Assembly: GCA_965140775.1 (NCBI GenBank)
Contig: OZ223471.1
Coordinates: 3,720,001 to 3,784,000 of the forward strand
Direction: 5' to 3'
Source: UBA6244 sp965140775
Lineage (GTDB): Bacteria > Bacteroidota > Bacteroidia > Bacteroidales > F082
Length of the DNA: 64,000 nt
In this document: piece after piece, positions 1 through 6,202 of the stretch
Numbering within the stretch: the first letter of the stretch is position 1
How the letters are laid out: each line of letters opens with the position of its first letter
The notes under the pieces: model-generated
Seen by the model: only the letters and a program-made list of their open reading frames with translations
The model's database searches: none
Told to the model about the DNA's origin: nothing
Made by a program: the position numbers and the translations under genes

Positions 1-191
1 AAATTATTGTGTACTGCAAAAAAGGTAAAAGAAGTATTCTTGCAGCCAAGGCCCTTCAGGATTTGGGTTATACCAATGTTTACTATCTGACAGACGGCTG
101 GAAAAAGTGGGAAATGACTTTCCCCTTGAAGTATGAAAAAAACCTCGATCATTCGGCGCATGAATCCGGAGGAGAAAGCGGAGGCTGTTAA
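1..191 (+). CDS. Rhodanese-like protein, 3' part only (cut by window edge)
   Basis: The reading frame is open from the first bases, so the gene starts outside the window and only about 63 residues are seen. They include the end of a rhodanese domain: a hydrophobic strand followed by the active-site loop C-K-K-G-K-R-S, which fits the CxxGxRS/A persulfide loop, then a helix and the G-W-x-x-W segment. Rhodaneses move sulfane sulfur through a Cys persulfide, so this copy looks catalytic. After the domain comes a polar tail ending in Glu-Ser-Gly-Gly-Cys at the stop codon, the same Gly-Gly-Cys ending seen on three more rhodanese-type proteins in this window. A strong terminator follows, shared with the convergent crp gene. 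Cellular location cannot be judged because the N-terminus is missing. Confidence 0.85.
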   Translation, partial: IIVYCKKGKRSILAAKALQDLGYTNVYYLTDGWKKWEMTFPLKYEKNLDHSAHESGGESGGC

Positions 192-213
192 CACATTATA
201 TAATAGGTATTTA

Positions 214-245
214 TAAAAAAAGCCCGCTGAGCGGGCTTTTTTTTA
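214..245. terminator. Bidirectional intrinsic terminator
   Basis: AGCCCGC-TGA-GCGGGCT stem with A-tract before and T-tract after, lying between two convergent genes, so it can stop transcription from both sides. Confidence 0.9.
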
Positions 246-932
246 TCCAAATTTACTTATCCTCTCCAGCAGAGCCGGATCAAGCACTTCTATAGACTTT
301 CCTTTGGTTTTAATAATCTTGTCGGCCTTAAATTCTTTCATGATCCGCATGACACTCTCCACCGACAATCCGGTCAGGTCGGCCAAATCGCTTCGGGTAA
401 TGGGGAGATTAAAGCTTTGCGATTTAAAAACCCTGTTGGATAAACACAACAGTAAATCGGCCACCAATCCTGCCGACTGCTTACGTGTCAAACAATAAAA
501 CCGACCATATACCTGCGCAGCGTTTTCGTTTTGAATATTGAAAATTCTAAATGCAAATTCGGGATTTTGCATCAACAATTGTTTAAAAATATTCAAGTCG
601 ATCAGGGTGGCTTCCGAATCAATATAGGTGGACACAGAATAAATAAACGTGTTGTTGCCTTCGTAAATACTTGACAGGCCAATCAGATGATTTGAAGGAA
701 TAATTTTCAGGATTAAATCTTTGGAAGATCCACCAATAAACACCTTTACCAAACCCTTATCCAAAAAGATGACGTGCGAGGCAAATGAACCTTGCTTGGC
801 TATCACCTCACCCTTTTTGTAACATATCCTGATAGCATTGTCATCAAGCATTTTTCTTTCCTCCGGAGTCAGCACCTCAAAACATTCGGAGTGCTTATTC
901 TCTACAACACAGCTATTTAACTTTTCAGACAT
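243..932 (-). CDS. Crp/Fnr-family transcription regulator 1
   Basis: This 229-residue protein has an N-terminal cyclic-nucleotide-binding-type beta-roll (from the G-E-V-I-A-K-Q-G segment on) and a C-terminal winged helix with the Crp-type recognition segment (T-R-S-D-L-A-D-L-T-G-L-S-V-E-S-V). The N-terminus has two Cys separated by eight residues, the spacing of Cys20 and Cys29 in E. coli FNR, but no equivalent of Cys23 and no Cys at the Cys122 position. A normal FNR [4Fe-4S] cluster is therefore doubtful, and thiol chemistry is possible. I chose the start at 932 rather than an upstream in-frame ATG at 986 because a TACTTTTG -7 box lies at 962-969, so the upstream ATG would sit outside the transcript. 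It converges on a rhodanese gene and is divergent from the rhodanese lipoprotein gene at 1137. The effector is unknown. Confidence 0.88.
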   Translation of the reverse strand: MSEKLNSCVVENKHSECFEVLTPEERKMLDDNAIRICYKKGEVIAKQGSFASHVIFLDKGLVKVFIGGSSKDLILKIIPSNHLIGLSSIYEGNNTFIYSVSTYIDSEATLIDLNIFKQLLMQNPEFAFRIFNIQNENAAQVYGRFYCLTRKQSAGLVADLLLCLSNRVFKSQSFNLPITRSDLADLTGLSVESVMRIMKEFKADKIIKTKGKSIEVLDPALLERISKFG

Positions 933-961
933 GTGAATATGTACATATAAATATTTCTCCA

Positions 962-969
962 CAAAAGTA
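962..969 (-). promoter_or_regulatory. -7 promoter box of crp/fnr gene 1
   Basis: TACTTTTG on the minus strand matches the Bacteroidota -7 consensus TAnnTTTG and stands about 30 bases before the chosen start. Confidence 0.6.
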
Positions 970-1076
970 ATTTTTTTTAAAGACACGTGGGTGCGTCAGT
1001 TAATTTTATGTCAAATTACAGTTTTTGTTACAACCTATTACACCCTCTCTTTTTTAGTCCGTGTTATCCCCCGCCG

Positions 1077-1084
1077 TAATTTTG
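1077..1084 (+). promoter_or_regulatory. -7 promoter box of the rhodanese-porin operon
   Basis: TAATTTTG fits TAnnTTTG, with a T-rich stretch about 20 bases upstream in place of a clear -33 TTTG. It lies 53 bases before the start of the lipoprotein gene. A near-palindromic TTGTTACAAC at 1025-1034 lies upstream; the same 10-mer occurs upstream of pta at 46697. Confidence 0.5.
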
Positions 1085-1136
1085 GAACCTATAAATTAAT
1101 CAGAAAAATTACATTATTAATTAAAAATTTCAAGCA

Positions 1137-2135
1137 ATGAAAAAATTCTTAAGTTATCTGTTTATTGTAATGTTTGTACCAACATTATTTTTAACAAGTT
1201 GTAAAGACAAAAACGACGATCCGGTTGTAAATGGCACCTATACCGACCTGCAAACCTACATGTCGGCCAATGGCATGGATTTGCCTGACCTGTTGTCCTC
1301 ATGGGTTATCGATCCAACTCCGGTCGCCGATAATGGCATCGTTGAAGCTGATGGAACCATTCCTACCTATTATGTATTCGACCTCAGAAGTGCCGAAGTC
1401 TTTGCTAAAGGTCATGTTAAAGGTGCCATGAATGTTGCTCTGGCCGACGTTGTAACCAAAGCCAACGAAGTGGGAAAAGACAAACCCATCCTCGTATTCT
1501 GCTACACAGGACAAACTGCCGGTCGTGCCGTAATGGCCCTTCGTTTATCCGGATTTAGTGATGCCAAAGTAGCCAAATTTGGATTCTCTGCATGGACAGA
1601 CAACAGCGAATTCGACAGCTGGTCAGGCAAAATCGGCAACATTGCTGATGGCAACCCCAACTGGAATACCAATGCTTCGGCCACCTTACCCACCGAATTG
1701 TATCCCACCTGGACCTCCACTTCAACCGACGGAGCTACCATTTTGGCCGAACGCGTACAAGTGATGTTGACTACTCCGGAATGGTATGTTTCGGGAGCCG
1801 ACGTATTGGCCGCACCTGCAGACTATTCCATTTATAACTATTGGGACGCTACAACTTTTACTACAATTGGTCACTTTGTAGGTGCTTATCAGTATTCACC
1901 TATCTCCTTTGCTAATGTAAATGCACTGAATCCTGACAACTCCAACCTGATTTACTGCTATACCGGACAAACATCTTCCATCACCACGGCTTGGTTCAAC
2001 GTATTGGGTTACAATGTAAAAAGCATCAGCTTTGGTGTAAACGGCCTGAAATATGATGCATTGGTTGCTGCTGAAAAAGCACACTGGCATTTCCCCTACC
2101 ATGCCTACCCATTCGAAGGTACTTCTGCAAAATAA
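1137..2135 (+). CDS. Two-domain rhodanese lipoprotein
   Basis: 332 residues. The N-terminus is a lipoprotein signal (hydrophobic stretch, then L-T-S-C, with Cys22 the lipidation site), so the protein should be anchored in the cell envelope. Two rhodanese domains follow. Both keep the catalytic Cys in the same loop C-Y-T-G-Q-T, at Cys122 and Cys274. The first domain has the D-L-R-S and G-H-V-K-G-A-M-N motifs typical of the family; the second is more divergent. Two active sites in one exported protein suggest processing of extracellular or periplasmic sulfane sulfur. Unlike the other rhodaneses here, it has no C-terminal Gly-Gly-Cys. It is the first gene of a block with a porin and a tandem rhodanese. 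Confidence 0.9.
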   Translation: MKKFLSYLFIVMFVPTLFLTSCKDKNDDPVVNGTYTDLQTYMSANGMDLPDLLSSWVIDPTPVADNGIVEADGTIPTYYVFDLRSAEVFAKGHVKGAMNVALADVVTKANEVGKDKPILVFCYTGQTAGRAVMALRLSGFSDAKVAKFGFSAWTDNSEFDSWSGKIGNIADGNPNWNTNASATLPTELYPTWTSTSTDGATILAERVQVMLTTPEWYVSGADVLAAPADYSIYNYWDATTFTTIGHFVGAYQYSPISFANVNALNPDNSNLIYCYTGQTSSITTAWFNVLGYNVKSISFGVNGLKYDALVAAEKAHWHFPYHAYPFEGTSAK

Positions 2136-2145
2136 ATCAATTCAT

Positions 2146-2182
2146 GGTTTGGCAACGAAGGTTTTCGTTGCCAAACCTTCTT
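2146..2182 (+). terminator. Intergenic hairpin, probable partial terminator
   Basis: A perfect 14-bp inverted repeat (GGTTTGGCAACGAA and its complement) with a 4-base loop ends in a T-rich stretch. It lies between the rhodanese lipoprotein and porin genes and may reduce read-through or protect the upstream mRNA. Confidence 0.7.
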
Positions 2183-2214
2183 GTTATCTACATTGAACTC
2201 AAAATCTAAATAAA

Positions 2215-3318
2215 ATGAAAAAAGCGCTTATTTTCTCTAGCCTGTTTGCCATGCTCCTGATGTTTAACCAAAACATCTTTGCACAAGGTTGCGTTGAAAC
2301 ATCATCTTCGGATGGTCCACAACTGGTTGGCTATATTCAACCTCAGTTCAACTATTATATGTTTGGCGACGATGCCAATGGCAATCCCATCAAACCCAGC
2401 ACTTTCGAATTCCTTCGCGCCCGCGTTGGCATTGTAGGTTCCATTCCTTATGATGTAAGCTATTACGTCATGGCCGAACTTAGCCCTGTATCCGGAGGTC
2501 CCCAACTTCTTGATGCATTTGTAACCTACGCTCCTTTCGGCAAAGCTGCCAAATTCTCACTGGGACAGTTCAAATCACCTTTTTCGCTGGAACTCAACAC
2601 CCCTTGCTATGCCCTGAACACCATCAACCGTTCAACCGTAGTTAACAACCTGGCTTCTCCTTTCAGAGATATGGGACTGATGGTACTGGGTGCTTTTGGT
2701 AAAGACAGAGACATTTTTTCCTATAAAGTAGCCGTATTGAATGGTACCGGTATAAATACCCTGGACGACAACGGAAATAAAGACATTGCCGGACGCGTGG
2801 TTTATTCACCCATCGAGATGCTAAAAATCGGTGTGAGCGGACGTACCGGACTTATCGGTAAAAAACTGGATACCGACGGAACCTCCAAAAGTGTAACCCG
2901 CTATGCTGCCGATCTTACCTTCGATTACAACAACCTGAAAGTACAGGGCGAATACATCATGGGGACAACGGTTGGCGACGTTTCTACCGGTGGTGGTTGT
3001 GGTGGCAAAGCAACGGCCGCAGCACTTCCTGAATACAAACAATCGGGTTTCTGGGTAGCAGCCATGTACATGACCCCCTGGAATTTACAACCTGTGGTGA
3101 AATACGAAACCTACAATCCCGACGGATCAACCTATAGCTATATGGGCGTGGCACAAAACTATGGCCAAAATACCATCACGGCAGGTATCAACTATTTTAT
3201 CAACGATTGGACAAGGGTACAAATAAACTACCTGTACAATTCGGAAGATAAAACCAATGGCACTGTAAACGAATACGACAACGATGCACTGATGATTCAG
3301 GTTCAGGCAAAATTCTAA
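2215..3318 (+). CDS. Outer-membrane porin (phosphate-selective porin O/P-like)
   Basis: 367 residues with a Sec signal peptide (cleavage after about F-A-Q-G) and a long run of alternating amphipathic strands ending in Phe, as expected of an outer-membrane beta-barrel. The pattern R-A-R-V-G-I, L-G-Q-F-K-S-P-F and the C-terminal strand resemble OprO/OprP-like porins of Bacteroidota. It sits between two exported rhodaneses, so its likely job is to let a small anion such as thiosulfate or polysulfide cross the outer membrane; this substrate is inferred from context only. One predicted loop (near residue 260) contains Gly-Gly-Gly-Cys-Gly-Gly, and there are Cys residues near the mature N-terminus and near residue 130, which is unusual for a porin. 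Confidence 0.85.
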   Translation: MKKALIFSSLFAMLLMFNQNIFAQGCVETSSSDGPQLVGYIQPQFNYYMFGDDANGNPIKPSTFEFLRARVGIVGSIPYDVSYYVMAELSPVSGGPQLLDAFVTYAPFGKAAKFSLGQFKSPFSLELNTPCYALNTINRSTVVNNLASPFRDMGLMVLGAFGKDRDIFSYKVAVLNGTGINTLDDNGNKDIAGRVVYSPIEMLKIGVSGRTGLIGKKLDTDGTSKSVTRYAADLTFDYNNLKVQGEYIMGTTVGDVSTGGGCGGKATAAALPEYKQSGFWVAAMYMTPWNLQPVVKYETYNPDGSTYSYMGVAQNYGQNTITAGINYFINDWTRVQINYLYNSEDKTNGTVNEYDNDALMIQVQAKF

Positions 3319-3342
3319 TTAACTTACCAAATTAATAAACCG

Positions 3343-4248
3343 ATGAAAAACTTTAAATATTTTATAGCTACTGCTATCGTTTTCATGATGTATGTGGTGC
3401 CCACCATGGCACAAGGCGATATCATTACCGCCGCCGATTTCATGAAATTAATGAAAACCGACAAAAACCTTGTGGTAATTGACGCCGGCAAAGCCGACGA
3501 TTATACCAAGGCGCATCTTAAAGATGCTGTCAACATTCCTTACAAAACCCTCAACAGCGAAGGCGAAATTGAAGGTATGATCAACAATCCGGATGCCATG
3601 TCCGCAGTTTTTGGCGAAAACGGAGTAAGCCAAACCAATACCATTGTGGTATATGATGGCGGAACCCAAAAATATTCATCGCGGGTTTACTGGATACTCA
3701 AATATTTGGGTGCTCCCAATGTAAAAATTCTGCAAAAGGATATGGATGAATGGAGAAAAGTAAGAGTCCCCATCACAAAAATGCCCACCAAAAGAGCATC
3801 AACTACCTTTACACCCAAAGTCAACAACCAAATTCTGGCTGATATGGCTTATGTAAAAAGTGGTAAAGCCCTCATTATCGACGCCCGTACAGCCGAGGAG
3901 TTTAGCGGAACCTCCGATAAAAGTGTAGGTCATATTCCCGGAGCCATCAACATCAATTACAAAGAAGTGCTCACCGGATCAGAAGCCTTTAAAAACAAAG
4001 CTGAAATGGAAGCACTGGTGGCCCAATACAATTTAACCGACGGAAAACCTATCGTAATATATTGTAACACAGGTGTTATTGCTTCGGTAATCTATGTGGC
4101 ACTCACCAATGTACTCGACTGGAAAAACGTAAAAGTTTACGATGGTGCGTACAAGGAATGGGATGCAAAAGGTAATAAATTTGAAACAAAGGCTTCTGTA
4201 GCTCCCGCAAAGAAAACCAAAGAATCATCCTCCGATGGAGGCTGCTAA
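3343..4248 (+). CDS. Exported tandem-domain rhodanese (sulfurtransferase) with GGC tail
   Basis: 301 residues with a Sec signal peptide (cut after about M-A-Q) and two rhodanese domains in the thiosulfate sulfurtransferase arrangement. The first domain is structural: its loop has Asp105 where Cys would be. The second has Cys241 in the loop C-N-T-G-V-I-A-S. After the second domain comes a Lys-rich tail ending Ser-Ser-Asp-Gly-Gly-Cys at the stop codon. Cys241 and the terminal Cys301 are the only cysteines. The start follows the porin stop by 24 bases, so the two are probably co-transcribed. Thiosulfate:acceptor sulfur transfer in the periplasm is the likely activity; the tail could carry the sulfur away, which is inference. 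Confidence 0.9.
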   Translation: MKNFKYFIATAIVFMMYVVPTMAQGDIITAADFMKLMKTDKNLVVIDAGKADDYTKAHLKDAVNIPYKTLNSEGEIEGMINNPDAMSAVFGENGVSQTNTIVVYDGGTQKYSSRVYWILKYLGAPNVKILQKDMDEWRKVRVPITKMPTKRASTTFTPKVNNQILADMAYVKSGKALIIDARTAEEFSGTSDKSVGHIPGAININYKEVLTGSEAFKNKAEMEALVAQYNLTDGKPIVIYCNTGVIASVIYVALTNVLDWKNVKVYDGAYKEWDAKGNKFETKASVAPAKKTKESSSDGGC

Positions 4249-4290
4249 ATTGATAGCCAGATTCCGGTAACTAATCGAATAAAATTAAAA

Positions 4291-4587
4291 ATGGTACCCA
4301 ATACTCCAAAAGCCATGAATGCATCAACTTTTCAAAACCTGACCAAAACCGAACAGGTAATTATGGTCATCCAAAATGGAGAAGAATTGTTATCGCGCAA
4401 TCATCAGGATTTTACTGTTCATCTGTATATGGTATCAGGGTTATTCGTCGAACTTTGGTATGAAACGTCAACATCGAAAATTGTAAAAACCAGACTTTCA
4501 TCCAAAGACAAAATTATTGAGGAATATCCCGTTATTTGGAGTGAAATAGCAGGACTACTGACACAAAAAAACGTTATTAACAATTAA
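4291..4587 (+). CDS. Small protein of unknown function
   Basis: A 98-residue protein I do not recognise. It has no signal peptide, no clear membrane segment and no Cys. It looks like a small mixed alpha/beta cytoplasmic protein: an N-terminal helix (T-K-T-E-Q-V-I-M-V-I-Q), a central beta-hairpin (V-E-L-W-Y-E-T-S) and a C-terminal helix. It is 42 bases after the tandem rhodanese and is closed by a terminator, so it is probably the last gene of the rhodanese-porin block. An alternative start is the Met at residue 9. Codon use looks like its neighbours, which argues for a real gene. Confidence 0.65.
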   Translation: MVPNTPKAMNASTFQNLTKTEQVIMVIQNGEELLSRNHQDFTVHLYMVSGLFVELWYETSTSKIVKTRLSSKDKIIEEYPVIWSEIAGLLTQKNVINN

Positions 4588-4602
4588 TTTTTCTCGTAAT
4601 GC

Positions 4603-4637
4603 AAAAAAAGCTGCACCAAGGTGCAGCTTTTTTTTTA
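4603..4637. terminator. Bidirectional intrinsic terminator
   Basis: AAGCTGCACC-AA-GGTGCAGCTT stem flanked by an A-tract and a T-tract, between two convergent genes. Confidence 0.9.
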
Positions 4638-5315
4638 TCCCTTTTCGCTGATCTTTTGCAGCAGGTCGTAGTTCAATATCTCGATGGTTTTTCCCTTGGC
4701 ACTTATGGTACCAATGTCCGATAAATCTTTGATGGATCGGGTAACGCTTTCACGGGTGGCACATATCAAGGCAGCCAGATCATTTCTGGAAAGAGGAATC
4801 TGAAATTTTCGGGCACCTTTATTTACCTGATCAGAAAAAAACAAAATGGTGTCAGCCAAACGACCATCCACCTGCTTTTGATGTACATTGACAAACCGCT
4901 CGAAGTACGACAATTCGTCGCGACACAGATACAAAATAAGCTCGTCGGCAAACTGGGCATTTTTGGTGATCAACTCCTTGAACGAAGTGATATCAATATA
5001 ACATACCATCGAATCCTCAATGGTAGATGCCGAATACTGATGAATTTTGTTGGACAGAACCGTCTGCATCCCAATATAACATCCGGGTTGAAGAATTTTC
5101 AGAATCTGATCTGTTCCTTTAACACCCTTTTTATGGATTTTAGCCAACCCCGATTTGAGGTAAGCAATATGGGATGAAAGCGACCCCTCCTTGATAATAC
5201 TTTCTCCGGCGCTCATATTAACTTCAGCGCAATTTCCTTGCAGAAATTCAACCTCATTAGGATTCAAGGCTTCAACAGCCTTCGACCTAATTGCACATAT
5301 ACTACAGTTTCCCAT
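4635..5315 (-). CDS. Crp/Fnr-family transcription regulator 2
   Basis: 226 residues: a cNMP-type beta-roll domain followed by a Crp-type winged helix (S-R-N-D-L-A-A-L-I-C-A-T-R-E-S-V). The N-terminus holds Cys-Ser-Ile-Cys at residues 4-7, and a further Cys falls in D-S-M-V-C, the place of FNR Cys122. The third N-terminal Cys of FNR (spacing x5) is missing, although another Cys lies near residue 29. It may bind an Fe-S cluster of altered type or sense thiols. It faces the rhodanese-porin block tail to tail across a shared terminator. A TATTTTTG box at 5320-5327 ends only 4 bases before the ATG, so the mRNA may be leaderless or start elsewhere. Confidence 0.88.
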   Translation of the reverse strand: MGNCSICAIRSKAVEALNPNEVEFLQGNCAEVNMSAGESIIKEGSLSSHIAYLKSGLAKIHKKGVKGTDQILKILQPGCYIGMQTVLSNKIHQYSASTIEDSMVCYIDITSFKELITKNAQFADELILYLCRDELSYFERFVNVHQKQVDGRLADTILFFSDQVNKGARKFQIPLSRNDLAALICATRESVTRSIKDLSDIGTISAKGKTIEILNYDLLQKISEKG

Positions 5316-5325
5316 AAAGCAAAAA

Positions 5326-5339
5326 TAAACAATAGTTTA
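5326..5339. promoter_or_regulatory. Short inverted repeat upstream of crp/fnr gene 2
   Basis: TAAAC-AATA-GTTTA, perfect 5-bp arms, 10 bases upstream of the start codon and overlapping a possible -7 box. A possible autoregulatory site; the arms are short and the call is weak. Confidence 0.25.
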
Positions 5340-5475
5340 CAATATTGCTTGTGCGTTTATGTGATTTATGTTTCTTTCTTAATAAGGCTTTCTGTCTTTT
5401 GAATGTGACCCCTACTTCGTTTAAACCAATCATTTTCGCTTCCGTAATGTATTCTTTATCACGCATTTAAGTGAG

Positions 5476-5503
5476 CATATTAATATGTATATTTGTATAT
5501 TTG
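5476..5503 (+). promoter_or_regulatory. Promoter region with AT palindrome and two -7-like boxes
   Basis: The palindrome CATATTAATATG (5476-5487) is followed directly by two overlapping-phase TATATTTG boxes (5488-5495 and 5496-5503), each a match to TAnnTTTG, 43-58 bases before the small membrane protein gene. Confidence 0.45.
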
Positions 5504-5545
5504 TTATGTAAAAGAAATTACTAAAACACCTAAAAAAATAAAGAT

Positions 5546-5761
5546 ATGAAAGCAAGTTTAAAAATTTTCGTCAACTCGGCACTCATGTTTGGACTCATCG
5601 GGTTCGTTTCTTACCTCTTCATCATCATTGCCGGATTTTTTGGCTGCTGCGCCGGCCTGTCAACTTTTCTGTATCACAAAATCGTGATGTTAATCTTAGT
5701 GAGCGGAGCCCTTACTTTTGGTTTCTGCCTGTATAACAACTGCTATAAAAAGAGCCACTAA
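5546..5761 (+). CDS. Small two-helix membrane protein, unknown function
   Basis: A 71-residue protein with two hydrophobic segments, about residues 10-32 and 43-63, a short positively charged C-terminus (K-K-S-H), and four Cys: a Cys-Cys pair at the end of the first segment and two near the C-terminus. I do not recognise a family. It stands alone between crp/fnr gene 2 and the polysulfide reductase operon, with its own TAnnTTTG promoter and a following terminator. The Cys pair beside the membrane and the location in a sulfur island suggest, but do not show, a link to sulfur handling or to a membrane complex in the island. Confidence 0.65.
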   Translation: MKASLKIFVNSALMFGLIGFVSYLFIIIAGFFGCCAGLSTFLYHKIVMLILVSGALTFGFCLYNNCYKKSH

Positions 5762-5817
5762 GATACACAATTCAGGATCGGTTCGAACCAAAAACGCCTG
5801 ATATTTTTCACACAATC

Positions 5818-5851
5818 AAACCTGATCGCAACCATTGCGGTCAGGTTTTGC
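5818..5851 (+). terminator. Intrinsic terminator
   Basis: A 13-bp stem (AAACCTGA-T-CGCA against its complement, one T-G wobble) with a 5-base loop and a short T-tract, 57 bases after the small membrane protein gene. Confidence 0.65.
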
Positions 5852-6202
5852 TATGCCAGCAACTTTTTTCAGCCTCATTAGCTAATTTAGAATGGTTTAA
5901 AACTATCTTAACATCTTGTTATTAAGGTTCTTACAATCCATTCCACACCCATAAACACAATTTAGCCTAGTTCTAAATTATTTAGTTTAACTTCTCATTT
6001 TCAACATCTTACAATAATGTGATATATATCTCATTTTTTTGAGAGAAATGTATCTATCTGATTGTATGATTATAAAGGCTATTAGCACTCATTCAGAGTA
6101 AATTGGCTTAATTAAAAATTTGAATATATTTTTGCTCAATGATATATTGAGCTTTTTATATATATAGCATCAGATTTATACAGTCAAAACACCTCTGATA
6201 TA
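5852..6202 (+). promoter_or_regulatory. AT-rich upstream regulatory region of the psr operon
   Basis: No gene is seen here. The region is strongly AT-rich. It holds TGTGA-N6-TCTCA at 6018-6033, close to a Crp-type site. A candidate promoter has TTG at 6103-6105 and TATTTTTG at 6127-6134, with 21 bases between. The perfect palindrome GCTCAAT-GATAT-ATTGAGC at 6134-6152 overlaps the end of the -7 box and the expected transcription start. Regulation by one of the four Crp/Fnr proteins is a reasonable guess. Confidence 0.5.
6134..6152. promoter_or_regulatory. Palindromic operator candidate at the psr promoter
   Basis: GCTCAAT and ATTGAGC form perfect 7-bp arms around a 5-base spacer, placed immediately after the -7 box. 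A protein bound here would block initiation, so repression is the natural reading. The arms are not the FNR box TTGAT-N4-ATCAA. Confidence 0.5.

Noticed and set aside
5852..6202. tRNA, riboswitch or small RNA in the long AT-rich gap before psr
   Set aside because: No cloverleaf or known riboswitch core was found; the only strong structure is the operator-like palindrome at the promoter.
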